Source: Collinsella sp. (GTDB lineage: Bacteria; Actinomycetota; Coriobacteriia; Coriobacteriales; Coriobacteriaceae). From it: a stretch of 31,087 bases of DNA. The stretch lies in assembly GCA_019419405.1 (NCBI GenBank), contig DYAA01000138.1, positions 1-31,087 on the forward strand, in the 5' to 3' direction. Made by a program: the position numbers and the translations under genes. Shown in pieces: positions 1-9,012 of this stretch (its first letter is position 1; each line of letters opens with the position of its first letter). The notes under the pieces were generated by a model, which saw only the letters and a program-made list of their open reading frames with translations, did not search any database and was not told the origin of the DNA.

Positions 1-1673
1 TAGGTGTTGAGCGCGCTATTGGCGCCCTCGCTGGCTCCCTCGACCCAATAGTTTGTCAGCTCTTCGGCGGGAACGGTGCCGACATCGTATCCGCCATGGT
101 TTTGCATCGTGACATCGAAGATGAACTGCGGAGCGTCGTCGGTCCTCAGCAGGTCGAGTATCTTGTCATAGGTGGCGTAGTCGCATACGCCGGCATGGTA
201 ACAGGGCGCACCTTCGAAATCGCCGATCGAAAGAAAGTCTCCAAAGCCCAGCTGCTGATAGATTTTATCTCGATGGTAGTTGACGGGGTTTTGCGGGTGC
301 ATAGCGGTAGCGGTATACCCAAGCTCCTTAAGGTCCTTTGCCAGACTGTTGACACCATTCATCTGATATAGCTGATAGGGGATTTTGCCTAATCCGACAA
401 AGGCCGTTGTCGCTCCGGTCAAAAATTCGAATTCGGAGTTCGCCGTTCCGCCACCAGCGACCGAAGCGAGCATGGTGCCGCGAACAAGTGTGTCGGGAAG
501 CGAGTTGTAGAATGCGGGGCCGGTGTACCCGGCCGCCTGGAGCTGCTCAAAGCACGAAAGGTCGCTAAAACTCTCGTTCATGACGGCAACAATCGTCGGC
601 TTGATTTCATTGAACTGGGCAACGGCCGCCGCGCGCTGCTCGCTCGAGCCATACGTGCTGTCGTAGGTGGCGGAGAGCTCCTGCTCGATGCTCTGCGCCT
701 CATCGGGCGTATAGTCTTCGGGCTTCTCAATGGGCAACTCGTTGACCATTTCGGTGAACGAAGTGATAAAACCCTGAGACGCATACGTGGTGATGGGCTG
801 CCAACGGTCAAATCCAAAATTCAGCGCCTGCTCCAAGTCGATGCTGGAAAAGCCCGAGAGCCCCACAACGGTCACTAGCAGAAAAGCGCAGAGGTTAGCG
901 GCGATTGCGGGGAAGACATGGGTGGGCGTACGGAGCTTTCTCGGTCGGATAAGCGAAAGAAGCCCCAGGGAAATCTCCAGCAGGGCGAGAGAGGTTACGA
1001 TTCCGGCGGTAAAGGTAAACTCGTATCCCTCGCTCACTTCCATTGCGGTGCCAAGGGCCAAGATATCGCTTGGCAGGATGGCCTCGCCTTTAAACGTTAT
1101 GACGAAGTGCTCGGCAATGCCAAGGATGCAACAGGCGACGGGCACGAGGGCCATGACGCCTCCATGACGCTGTCCCAGCAAATAAAGGGAGAGCAGAACC
1201 GTCGCGAGCAGCCCGACGGAAAACCCGAATGAGTTGGCGGGAATGCGATAGAACGTTTCGTTACAGGCAATTTCGAGTGAAACGAACGAGAGCGCTGAAA
1301 CAGCGGCGATGACAAGGATGTCACGGCAAATACAGGCAACCGTTCCCGTCGCAAGATCGGTTTGGTCGATAAGTCCCGAAACCAAGGGCTCGACAAGAAG
1401 TATGACGGCGGTAGCACCGAGCGCCGAATAAGAAAGGACCCATAGGGAATTGTCCTCATTTACGAGCAATTGATTCGTAATCCATGCAGCTACCATGCCG
1501 AGCGGGATGAGGAGCGTCGCGCACCAAAAGACGCGGGCAATGGGCGGCTTTTCATTGTGTTTGATTGAAAAATACACGCGCACGACGACGGTGGCCACGA
1601 TAAGGGCGGCGATGAATATGGGCAGATTGGCCATGTCACTCGAAGTGATTTCAAGGGGGATATCTTCGGTCAT
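1..1673 (-). CDS. LTA synthase family / phosphoglycerol transferase-like membrane sulfatase-fold protein (C-terminus cut by window edge)
   Basis: I translated the minus strand by hand. The frame is open from an ATG preceded by AGAGGA (8 bases upstream) to the window edge, giving 557 residues without a stop. The first ~275 residues are hydrophobic, with about seven or eight membrane segments (roughly 16-35, 47-66, 79-97, 115-132, 150-166, 173-193, 222-241, 256-275). An extracytoplasmic domain follows. It shows alkaline-phosphatase/sulfatase-superfamily landmarks of LtaS: NESF with Glu367, GGGTANSEF with Thr410 (the expected nucleophile), a YHRDKIYQQLGF block near 466-477 and NHGGY near 525-529. 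The later Asp-His metal ligands would lie beyond the edge. Family members move glycerol-phosphate from phosphatidylglycerol onto cell-surface polymers. The exact acceptor here is unknown. It is divergent from uvrA, so it is a separate transcription unit. Confidence 0.82.
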   Translation of the reverse strand, partial: MTEDIPLEITSSDMANLPIFIAALIVATVVVRVYFSIKHNEKPPIARVFWCATLLIPLGMVAAWITNQLLVNEDNSLWVLSYSALGATAVILLVEPLVSGLIDQTDLATGTVACICRDILVIAAVSALSFVSLEIACNETFYRIPANSFGFSVGLLATVLLSLYLLGQRHGGVMALVPVACCILGIAEHFVITFKGEAILPSDILALGTAMEVSEGYEFTFTAGIVTSLALLEISLGLLSLIRPRKLRTPTHVFPAIAANLCAFLLVTVVGLSGFSSIDLEQALNFGFDRWQPITTYASQGFITSFTEMVNELPIEKPEDYTPDEAQSIEQELSATYDSTYGSSEQRAAAVAQFNEIKPTIVAVMNESFSDLSCFEQLQAAGYTGPAFYNSLPDTLVRGTMLASVAGGGTANSEFEFLTGATTAFVGLGKIPYQLYQMNGVNSLAKDLKELGYTATAMHPQNPVNYHRDKIYQQLGFGDFLSIGDFEGAPCYHAGVCDYATYDKILDLLRTDDAPQFIFDVTMQNHGGYDVGTVPAEELTNYWVEGASEGANSALNT

Positions 1674-1685
1674 GGACGTTCCTCT

Positions 1686-1723
1686 GTTACAGCAAATTAA
1701 GTTCAGTATTAGATTACTGTAAC
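1686..1723. promoter_or_regulatory. Inverted repeat GTTACAG-N24-CTGTAAC in the upstream region of the LTA-synthase-like gene
   Basis: There are perfect 7-base arms at 1686-1692 and 1717-1723, separated by 24 AT-rich bases. Read on the minus strand, the spacer contains TAATCT and AATACT, possible -10 elements for the divergent gene. The repeat could be an operator straddling that promoter. No known regulator motif was recognised. Confidence 0.35.
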
Positions 1724-1791
1724 CTTTCCACGGCATTTCGAGAAACAAAGCGCCCGATACGCAAAGCTAAAGGTCTGCGAATCTTGTATTA

Positions 1792-1805
1792 CGAACATCT
1801 GTGCG
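1792..1805 (+). promoter_or_regulatory. Candidate LexA (SOS) box upstream of uvrA
   Basis: The sequence CGAACATCTGTGCG matches the Gram-positive/actinobacterial LexA consensus CGAAC-N4-GTTCG in 9 of 10 arm positions (one T to G change in the right arm). It lies 61 bases before the uvrA start codon. uvrA is a classical SOS gene, so LexA repression followed by DNA-damage induction is the natural reading. Confidence 0.6.
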
Positions 1806-1866
1806 CGTCGAGTGCGCTAAACTCATCGACAGTATGATTCGATGCAATAGGAGGCAAGGAGCTTCC

Positions 1867-4746
1867 ATGTCTGATTCTTCTATCGTTATTCGCGGCGCTC
1901 GTGAGCACAACCTCCGTGATATCGATGTTTCCATTCCGCGTGACCAACTCGTGGTCATTACCGGTCTTTCTGGCTCGGGCAAGAGCTCGCTGGCATTTGA
2001 CACTATCTATGCCGAGGGCCAGCGTCGATACGTCGAGAGCCTTTCGAGCTATGCGCGCCAGTTCTTGGGTCAGATGGACAAACCTGACTTGGATTCAATC
2101 GACGGCCTTTCGCCGGCAGTGTCGATCGACCAAAAGACGACGTCTAAAAACCCTCGCTCGACGGTTGGCACCGTAACCGAGATTTATGACTATCTGCGCC
2201 TGCTGTTCGCCCGTGTGGGCACCCCGCACTGTCCCGAATGCGGTCGTGTCATTGAGCGCCAGACGACCGATCAGGTCGCCGACAAGGTCTTGGCGGCGGG
2301 GGAGGGCCGCCGCGCGTTTGTGCTGGCACCGGTGGTGCGCGGGCGAAAAGGCGAGTACACCAAACTGTTTGAGGATCTTCGCGCCGAGGGCTTTAGCCGC
2401 GTGCGCGTTGACGGCGAAGTGCGCTCGCTTGACAATCCGATCGATCTGGACAAGAAGTTCAAGCACGATATCGAGGTCGTAGTCGATCGCATCGTGATCC
2501 GTGAGAACTCTCTGGGCCGTATCGCCGAGTCTGTTGAGCAGGCGACCGCGCTGGCTCACGGCAATGTAAACGTGTACATGCTGCCCGATCGCGATGCTCC
2601 CGAGGGGACCGAGGGCGAGCTGCTGGAGTATTCGTTGGCCTTGGCGTGCCCGGAGCATGGTCACTCCATTGACGATCTTCAGCCGCGTGATTTTTCGTTC
2701 AACGCTCCCTATGGCGCATGTCCTGAGTGCGACGGCCTGGGCTTTAAGAAAACCGTTGATGCCGAGGCACTGATTGAGGATCCCTCGAAGTCCATTGCCG
2801 ATGGAGTCTTTGGTAGCCTGTTTGGCAATTCGAACTACTATCCGCAGATTTTTGCTGCGGTCTGCAAACACTTTAAGGTGAGCGCCGATACGCCGTGGGA
2901 GGACTTGCCCCCTCGCGTGCGTCGTGCATTTTTGGATGGCCTGGGCGATACGAAGATCTCGGTCGACTACCAAAAGCTCGACGGACGTCGCAGCCAGTGG
3001 GATACCAAGTTTTCGGGCGTTCGCAACATCCTGTACGAACGCTATACCGAGACGACGAACGAGAACACCAAGGCGCGCCTGGAGAAGTACATTCGCGAGG
3101 AGCCGTGCTCGAGCTGCCACGGCGCTCGTTTGCGCTCCGAGATGCTCGCCGTCACCGTGGGCGGCAAGTCCATTTACGAGGTTTGTTGCCTGTCGTGCCG
3201 TGAATCGCTCGAGTTTTTTGAGGGCCTGGAGCTCACCGAGCGCCAACAGTTTATCGGCGGCCGTATCGTCAAGGAAATCCTGGAGCGCTTGCGTTTTCTG
3301 GTCGATGTTGGACTCGACTATCTGACGCTCGATCGTGCCTCGGCGACGCTTTCCGGTGGCGAGGCGCAGCGTATTCGTCTGGCAACGCAGATCGGCGCGG
3401 GTCTCATGGGCGTGCTCTATATTCTGGACGAGCCCTCGATCGGTCTTCATCAGCGTGACAACGAGCGCTTGATCAAGACGCTCGAGCGCCTGCGCGATAT
3501 CGGCAATACCGTTATCGTCGTCGAACACGACGAGGATACAATTTGTGCCGCCGATTACGTGATCGACATGGGGCCCGGCGCCGGCGTCAACGGCGGACAC
3601 GTAGTCGCGGCGGGAACGCCTGCCGATATCATGGCGTGTCCTGAGTCGATGACGGGCGCTTATCTGACCGGCAAACGAATGATCCGGGTGCCTGATGAAC
3701 GGCGCAAGCCCGGTCGCGGCTGCCTTAAAATTACGGGCGCTCGAGCCAACAACCTCAAAAACGTTACTGCCAAGATCGAGTTTGGTACGCTTACGGTCGT
3801 TACCGGCGTGTCGGGATCGGGTAAGAGCTCCCTGGTTACCGACACCATCGCGCCTGCCCTTACGAATGCCATTCACCGTTCGACGCGCCCTGTGGGTCCG
3901 TATAAGAAAATCGAGGGCATCGAGTGTATCGATAAGGTGATCGATATCGACCAGTCGCCGATTGGTCGCACGCCGCGTTCCAACCCTGCTACGTACATTG
4001 GCCTGTGGGATGATCTTCGCGCGCTGTTTGCGAGTACGCCGGAGTCGAAGGCGCGTGGCTACTCGCCGGGACGTTTCTCCTTTAACGTGAGCGGCGGTCG
4101 CTGCGAAGCATGCAAGGGCGACGGACAAATTAAGATCGAGATGCACTTCCTTCCCGATATCTATGTCCCCTGTGAGGTCTGCGGCGGCAAACGCTATAAC
4201 CGCGAGACGCTTGAGGTCACCTACCGTGGTAAGACCATCTCGGACGTGCTCGACATGAGCGTCACCGAGGCACTGGCCTTCTTTGGGAATATCCCGCAGA
4301 TTAAGCGCAAGCTCCAGACGCTGTACGATGTAGGCTTGGGCTACGTGAGCCTGGGCCAGCCCGCTACGACGCTCTCGGGCGGCGAGGCGCAGCGTGTGAA
4401 GCTCGCCAAGGAGCTTCATCGACGCCAGACGGGCAAGACGTTCTATATTTTGGATGAGCCGACGACCGGCCTTCATTTTGAGGACGTCCGCCAGCTGCTC
4501 GATGTGCTGCAGCGCTTGGTCGATGCGGGCAACACGGTGCTGGTGATTGAACACAACCTTGATGTCATCAAGGTTGCCGACCGCCTGATCGATATGGGCC
4601 CCGAGGGCGGTAACGGCGGCGGAACCGTCGTGGTTTCGGGCACACCGGAGCAGGTTGCGGACTGTCCGCAGAGTTATACGGGCAAGTTTTTGGCGCCGTT
4701 GCTCAGGCGTGACCGGGAGCGTCAGGCTCAACTTGATGCTCAATAA
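1867..4746 (+). CDS. uvrA: UvrABC excinuclease subunit A
   Basis: A 959-residue DNA-damage sensor of nucleotide excision repair; it forms a dimer, loads UvrB and hydrolyses ATP. Two ABC modules are visible: Walker A GLSGSGKS at 33-40 with signature SGGEAQRIRL near 498, and Walker A GVSGSGKS at 647-654 with signature SGGEAQRVKL near 838. The C-terminal zinc finger is canonical (C746, C749, C769, C772). The first one reads C261, H264, C285, C288, so a His replaces the second Cys, similar to other actinobacterial UvrA. The frame is open upstream of the chosen ATG, but this ATG has AAGGAG five bases before it and begins the conserved SDSSIVIRGAREHNL region. Length is normal for the family. A LexA-like box lies upstream; uvrC is further downstream, beyond ybaK and murJ. 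Confidence 0.97.
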   Translation: MSDSSIVIRGAREHNLRDIDVSIPRDQLVVITGLSGSGKSSLAFDTIYAEGQRRYVESLSSYARQFLGQMDKPDLDSIDGLSPAVSIDQKTTSKNPRSTVGTVTEIYDYLRLLFARVGTPHCPECGRVIERQTTDQVADKVLAAGEGRRAFVLAPVVRGRKGEYTKLFEDLRAEGFSRVRVDGEVRSLDNPIDLDKKFKHDIEVVVDRIVIRENSLGRIAESVEQATALAHGNVNVYMLPDRDAPEGTEGELLEYSLALACPEHGHSIDDLQPRDFSFNAPYGACPECDGLGFKKTVDAEALIEDPSKSIADGVFGSLFGNSNYYPQIFAAVCKHFKVSADTPWEDLPPRVRRAFLDGLGDTKISVDYQKLDGRRSQWDTKFSGVRNILYERYTETTNENTKARLEKYIREEPCSSCHGARLRSEMLAVTVGGKSIYEVCCLSCRESLEFFEGLELTERQQFIGGRIVKEILERLRFLVDVGLDYLTLDRASATLSGGEAQRIRLATQIGAGLMGVLYILDEPSIGLHQRDNERLIKTLERLRDIGNTVIVVEHDEDTICAADYVIDMGPGAGVNGGHVVAAGTPADIMACPESMTGAYLTGKRMIRVPDERRKPGRGCLKITGARANNLKNVTAKIEFGTLTVVTGVSGSGKSSLVTDTIAPALTNAIHRSTRPVGPYKKIEGIECIDKVIDIDQSPIGRTPRSNPATYIGLWDDLRALFASTPESKARGYSPGRFSFNVSGGRCEACKGDGQIKIEMHFLPDIYVPCEVCGGKRYNRETLEVTYRGKTISDVLDMSVTEALAFFGNIPQIKRKLQTLYDVGLGYVSLGQPATTLSGGEAQRVKLAKELHRRQTGKTFYILDEPTTGLHFEDVRQLLDVLQRLVDAGNTVLVIEHNLDVIKVADRLIDMGPEGGNGGGTVVVSGTPEQVADCPQSYTGKFLAPLLRRDRERQAQLDAQ

Positions 4747-4766
4747 ATAGGCGATTCAGTTTATGG

Positions 4767-4797
4767 GCGCCATCGACTCCTTGTGATTCGATGGCGC
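4767..4797 (+). terminator. Stem-loop after uvrA, possible terminator
   Basis: Perfect 10-bp arms GCGCCATCGA / TCGATGGCGC with an 11-base loop start 20 bases after the uvrA stop. The following TTGCTGTG is only weakly T-rich, so termination efficiency is uncertain. Confidence 0.55.
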
Positions 4798-4878
4798 TTG
4801 CTGTGTCGAAGTGACGTATGCAGCCGAATTGGACATATACTTAATCCTTGCGTCCGAATGCGAGGGAAAGGATATGTC

Positions 4879-5379
4879 ATGGCAAAGGCTGTAAAGACGC
4901 CAAAAACCAATGCGATGCGCGAGCTGGAAAGCGCCGGCATTTCCTTTGTTCTACATACGTACGAAGACGATGGTGATGAGTCGGCGGGCCTGGGGGTCGC
5001 GATTTCGGAGCAGCTTGGCGAGGAGCCCGGTCAAGGATTTAAGACCTTGGTCTGCGTGACGCCGTCCAACGACCATGTTGTGTGCTGCATCCCTGTTGCC
5101 GACGAGCTCGATCTAAAGTCCGCCGCGCGTGCCGCGGGGGAGAAGTCCTTGGCCATGATGCATGTGAAGGATTTGCTTGCGGCGACTGGCTACGTTCGCG
5201 GCGGCTGCAGTCCGGTCGGTATGAAAAAGCGCTACCGGACGCTCATTGATGAAACATGTGTCCTTTGGGATACCATTTTTATTTCGGGAGGCAAGCGTGG
5301 TTATCAGCTCGAGCTTGCACCCGATGATTTAATTGCATTTTGCGGGGCGACGGTTGCCGCGATTACGAGAGAGGACTGA
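4879..5379 (+). CDS. ybaK: Cys-tRNA(Pro) / aminoacyl-tRNA deacylase, YbaK/EbsC family
   Basis: A 166-residue cytosolic protein that fits the YbaK/EbsC type of the trans-editing deacylases. These hydrolyse Cys (and sometimes Pro or Ala) from mischarged tRNA(Pro). Visible family marks are the KTPKTNAMRELESAGI N-terminus, GQGFKTLV with the conserved Lys55, PVADELDLK, the GYVRGGCSPVGMKK loop, and the terminal SGGKRGYQLEL and DLIAFCGA. The frame is open further upstream, but this ATG has GGAAAGG about six bases before it and gives the usual YbaK length. It ends three bases before murJ, so the two are probably co-transcribed, although there is no obvious functional link. Substrate specificity cannot be told from sequence alone. 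Confidence 0.93.
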   Translation: MAKAVKTPKTNAMRELESAGISFVLHTYEDDGDESAGLGVAISEQLGEEPGQGFKTLVCVTPSNDHVVCCIPVADELDLKSAARAAGEKSLAMMHVKDLLAATGYVRGGCSPVGMKKRYRTLIDETCVLWDTIFISGGKRGYQLELAPDDLIAFCGATVAAITRED

Positions 5380-5382
5380 GCG

Positions 5383-7065
5383 ATGCCGCAGGAAGAATTG
5401 AAGCGCGGAGCTCATTTTGCAGAAGAATCTGCGCCTCAGACACCCTCATCCGAAGCTTCTTCGTCGCGAGATGACACTGACGACATGGGCTCGTCGGACT
5501 ACTCCACGGTTGGTCGTTCCGCCGGGCTTATGACCATCCTGACCATCGTGTCTCGCGTCACCGGTTTTATCCGCACGTGGGCAATGGCGGCCGCTATCGG
5601 CATGTCGCTGCTCTCGTCTTCCTATCAGGTCGCCAACAACCTGCCCAATATGCTCTACGAACTCGTGATGGGCGGCATGCTCGTGACGGCGTTTTTGCCC
5701 GTGTACATGGGCGTGAGGCGTGAGCAGGGTCGCGAGGCCTCGAACGAGTACGTGGGCAACCTGCTCGGTATTCTGCTATTGGTGCTGGGTGGCATTTCGT
5801 TGCTGGGGACCGTGTTCGCCCCGGGCTTTATCTGGACGCAATCGTTCCTTTCGGGTGACGGCGGCAGCATGGATACCGCTGCGTTCATGTTCCGTTTCTT
5901 TGCCATCCAGATTCTGTTTTATGGTTTGGGCTCGGTGTTTTCGGGCGTCCTCAACGCACACCGCGACTACTTCTGGTCGACGTTTGCCCCGGTCCTCAAC
6001 AATGTGATCGTCATTGCGAGCTTTATGGGCTTTGCGCCCGTGTCCGCACAGTTTGGCGAACGTGCCGGCATCATCTTGATTGCGGCCGGTACGACCCTCG
6101 GTGTCTTTGTTCAGATGGCATGTCAGATCCCCGCGCTTGGCAAGCACGGCGTGCATCCCCATATCCATATCGACTTTAAGGACCCCGCACTGCGCCAGAC
6201 GATTGCGCTCGGTATCCCGACGCTGCTCGCCACGGTGTGCATGTTTGTCTCGACTTCTATCACCAACGCTGCTGCGCTGGTGGTCCAGCCCGAGACTGGT
6301 CCTTCCGTCATCGCCTATGCGCGCCTGTGGTACACGCTGCCCTACGCGCTGATTGCCGCCTCGCTTTCGACGGCGCTCTATACCGAGCTCTCTCACGACG
6401 CACAGGAGAAGGATTACGACAGCGTCCGCACGGGCATTTCGCGTGGCGTCGCCCAGATGCTGTTCTTCCTGATTCCGTTCGCGCTGTACCTGATTGTCTT
6501 CGCGCGTCCGCTCAACATGATCTACTGCGCTGGCAAGTTCGATGAGTCCGGTGTGGCGCTGGTGTCGGAGTTCCTTATCTACCTGGCACTTTCCCTGCCG
6601 CTCTACGGCGTGGTCGTGCTGATGCAGAAGAGCTTCTCTGCCTTGCTCGACATGAAGCCCTATAGCCGCTATTGTCTGTATTCCGCCATCGGCCAGGCCG
6701 GCTCGGTTCTGCTGTTTGGCGTTGTGCTGGGCTTCGGTATGCCGGCAATCGCGCTTTCGTATGTCGTCGACTACGTGATCTTGGTCGGTTGCTCGCTGTG
6801 GTGGCTGCGTCGTCGTCTGCGTGGTCTTCAGGTTAAATCTATCCTGCATGGCGGTTTCTTTGGCCTTTTGCTCGGTGGCCTGGGTGCTGCCGCAGGCGCC
6901 GGCGTCATGTGGGCGCTTGAGCACTTTGTCGGGGCACTTGGCGGCTCGATTCTGATTACTCTTGGCTACGTTTGCGTTGCGGGTGTCGTCTCGCTTGCTG
7001 TTACCTTTGGCCTTGCCGTCGTCCTTAAGATGCCCGAGGTCTCGGCGCTGATTCGTCGCAAGTAG
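5383..7065 (+). CDS. murJ: Lipid II flippase MurJ (MviN family)
   Basis: A 560-residue polytopic membrane protein of the MOP superfamily that moves the peptidoglycan precursor lipid II across the membrane. About 45 polar, Ser/Asp-rich residues precede the first membrane segment. The conserved MurJ entry motif SRVTGFIRTWAMA, with its functionally important arginines, follows. NNLPNMLYELVMGGMLVTAFLPVY is the hallmark loop, and multiple helices (about 14 expected) continue to the C-terminus. The ATG follows the ybaK stop after three bases and uses the GAGAGGA inside the end of ybaK, suggesting translational coupling. In many actinobacteria MurJ carries long C-terminal pseudokinase extensions; none is present here. 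Confidence 0.93.
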   Translation: MPQEELKRGAHFAEESAPQTPSSEASSSRDDTDDMGSSDYSTVGRSAGLMTILTIVSRVTGFIRTWAMAAAIGMSLLSSSYQVANNLPNMLYELVMGGMLVTAFLPVYMGVRREQGREASNEYVGNLLGILLLVLGGISLLGTVFAPGFIWTQSFLSGDGGSMDTAAFMFRFFAIQILFYGLGSVFSGVLNAHRDYFWSTFAPVLNNVIVIASFMGFAPVSAQFGERAGIILIAAGTTLGVFVQMACQIPALGKHGVHPHIHIDFKDPALRQTIALGIPTLLATVCMFVSTSITNAAALVVQPETGPSVIAYARLWYTLPYALIAASLSTALYTELSHDAQEKDYDSVRTGISRGVAQMLFFLIPFALYLIVFARPLNMIYCAGKFDESGVALVSEFLIYLALSLPLYGVVVLMQKSFSALLDMKPYSRYCLYSAIGQAGSVLLFGVVLGFGMPAIALSYVVDYVILVGCSLWWLRRRLRGLQVKSILHGGFFGLLLGGLGAAAGAGVMWALEHFVGALGGSILITLGYVCVAGVVSLAVTFGLAVVLKMPEVSALIRRK

Positions 7066-7071
7066 GTGCGC

Positions 7072-9012
7072 GTGGCCGGTCACGACAACATTCCAACGCT
7101 TGCCGAGCAGGTTTCGCGCGTTCCCACGCAGCCCGGCTGCTACCTTTGGAAAGACGCCAAGGGCGATGTCATCTACGTGGGCAAGGCGAAAAACCTGCGC
7201 GCCCGTATGCGTCAGTACGTGACGCTGCAGGACGAGCGCCAGAAGATCCCGTTGATGATGCAGCTGGTGGCGAGCTTTGACTATATCGTGGTGGAGACCG
7301 AGCACGAGGCGTTGGTGCTCGAGCGCAATTTGATTGGTCAGTACCATCCGTACTTTAACGTCGACCTCAAGGATGACAAGAGCTACCCCTTTATCGCCAT
7401 TACAAAGGGCGACCTGTATCCCGCTATCAAATACACGCGTGAGCGTCATAAGCCGGGAACGCGCTATTTTGGACCTTATACCGATAGCCGCGCGGCACGT
7501 GAGACGATAGATACGCTGCGCAAGGTTATCCCCATCTGCTCCGCATCCTGTGCGGAGTGGCGTCGTTGTCGCCGTATCGTCGAGTCCCACAAGGGCGAGG
7601 AAGACATCGTCAATATGATTTGCGCGCAAAACGGGCGCCCCTGCTTTGACTACCATGTCGGGCGCGGCCCGGGTGCGTGTGTCGGCGCGATTTCCCCGGT
7701 AGACTATGCCAAGAACGTCAAGCGTGTCGAGCGCTTTTTGTCGGGCCATCGCAAGGATGTCGTCGATGAGTTGACCTCCGAGATGGCGGATGCCGCCGAG
7801 GCGCTCGACTTTGAGCGCGCGGCACGCGTCAAACGTCGTTTGGAGGTCATCAGGGGTCTGGACGATCGTCAGCAAGTCGTTTTTCCCTCCAGTGTCGATA
7901 TCGATGTCATCGGTTTCTATCGCGAGGAGACCATCTCCGCCGCTTGCGTCTTCGTCGTTCGCGAGGGCCGAACAGTTCGCACCTGCGAGTTCATTCTCGA
8001 CAAGGGTCTTGATGTTGACGAGGAAGAGCTCCAGTCGGGCTTTCTTAAGCGCTATTACGACGAGACGGCTGATATTCCAGCTGAGGTCAACCTTTCCGTC
8101 GAGCTTGAGGATGCGGAGGCGCTGGGGGAGTGGCTTGCGGGCAAGCGTGAGCGTTCCTGCCATCTCCATAGGCCGCAGCGTGGCGAAAAGCACCGTCTGC
8201 TCGATATGGCATCCAAAAATGCGCGCCATGCCCTCATGCGCTACATGATGCGAACGGGGTACGCTGACGACCGCACCAATCAAGCGCTCCTGGAGCTCGA
8301 AAGTGCGTTGGCGCTGCCATCGCCGCCGTTGCGTATCGAGTGCTTCGATATCTCTACACTGCATGGCACCTTTACGGTCGCCTCGATGGTGGTGTTTACC
8401 AACGGGCGCGCCGACAAGAGTCAGTATCGTCGTTTTAAAATTCAGGCAGAATTGGACGAGGCAAACGACTTCGTGTCGATGTCCGAGGTTTTGGGACGAC
8501 GTTATGCTCCCGAGCGCATGGCCGACGAGCGCTTTGGCTCGCGCCCCGATTTGCTCGTTGTCGATGGCGGTAAGCCGCAATTGACCGCTGCGATCAAGCA
8601 ACTTGAGGCTCTTGGGCTCGATATACCAGTTTGTGGCTTGGCAAAGGCCGATGAGGAGGTTTTCGTGCCTTGGGACGAGACTCCAGTCGTGCTGCCGACC
8701 GGGTCCGCGTCGCTCTATCTAATTAAACAGGTGCGCGATGAATCGCACCGTTTTGCCATCACGTTCCATCGCGAATTGCGCGATAAAGCCATGACGGTTT
8801 CGGTACTCGATGACGTTCCAGGCGTGGGACCCACCAGAAAACGTGCCCTTATGCGCCATTTTGGTTCGATGAAGCGTTTGCGCGCGGCGAGCGAGCAAGA
8901 GATCGCGGAAGTTCGAGGCGTTCCTGCCGATGTTGCCAAAGCGGTTCACGAGGCGCTCGTTGCATGGAATGCCGAGCGCGCCGAGGCGGCGGCAAAGCAA
9001 TCCGAAAACTAA
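7072..9012 (+). CDS. uvrC: UvrABC excinuclease subunit C
   Basis: The dual-incision nuclease of nucleotide excision repair. In order it has an N-terminal GIY-YIG nuclease (GCYLWKDAKGDVIYVGKAKN) for the 3' cut, a Cys-rich iron-sulfur region near 156-203, a UvrB-binding UVR motif (ALDFERAARVKRRLEVI) and an RNase H-like domain for the 5' cut (D426 in CFDIS, D498 in VVDGGKPQ, H559 in DESHRF). A tandem helix-hairpin-helix (VPGVGPTRKRAL) ends it. About 646 residues. The Cys region has an insertion and replaces one expected Cys by Gly199. Two GTG starts are possible: one abuts the murJ stop, and this one, six bases later, is preceded by AGTAGGTG and was preferred. It probably belongs to one transcript with murJ. 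Confidence 0.95.
   Translation: MAGHDNIPTLAEQVSRVPTQPGCYLWKDAKGDVIYVGKAKNLRARMRQYVTLQDERQKIPLMMQLVASFDYIVVETEHEALVLERNLIGQYHPYFNVDLKDDKSYPFIAITKGDLYPAIKYTRERHKPGTRYFGPYTDSRAARETIDTLRKVIPICSASCAEWRRCRRIVESHKGEEDIVNMICAQNGRPCFDYHVGRGPGACVGAISPVDYAKNVKRVERFLSGHRKDVVDELTSEMADAAEALDFERAARVKRRLEVIRGLDDRQQVVFPSSVDIDVIGFYREETISAACVFVVREGRTVRTCEFILDKGLDVDEEELQSGFLKRYYDETADIPAEVNLSVELEDAEALGEWLAGKRERSCHLHRPQRGEKHRLLDMASKNARHALMRYMMRTGYADDRTNQALLELESALALPSPPLRIECFDISTLHGTFTVASMVVFTNGRADKSQYRRFKIQAELDEANDFVSMSEVLGRRYAPERMADERFGSRPDLLVVDGGKPQLTAAIKQLEALGLDIPVCGLAKADEEVFVPWDETPVVLPTGSASLYLIKQVRDESHRFAITFHRELRDKAMTVSVLDDVPGVGPTRKRALMRHFGSMKRLRAASEQEIAEVRGVPADVAKAVHEALVAWNAERAEAAAKQSEN

Noticed and set aside
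96..371. A short + strand frame opposite the LTA-synthase-like gene
   Set aside because: It is antisense to a continuous 557-codon frame with clear catalytic motifs.
1801..1866. A 22-codon N-terminal extension of UvrA
   Set aside because: It would begin inside the LexA-like box region without a ribosome site; the later ATG has AAGGAG and matches the family N-terminus.
2095..4743. An 882-codon open frame on the minus strand opposite uvrA
   Set aside because: The opposite strand encodes a full-length, highly conserved UvrA; the antisense product has no family features.
5776..8601. A 941-codon open frame on the minus strand opposite murJ and uvrC
   Set aside because: Same mirror-frame effect; no plausible start context, and the translation looks compositionally random and charged.
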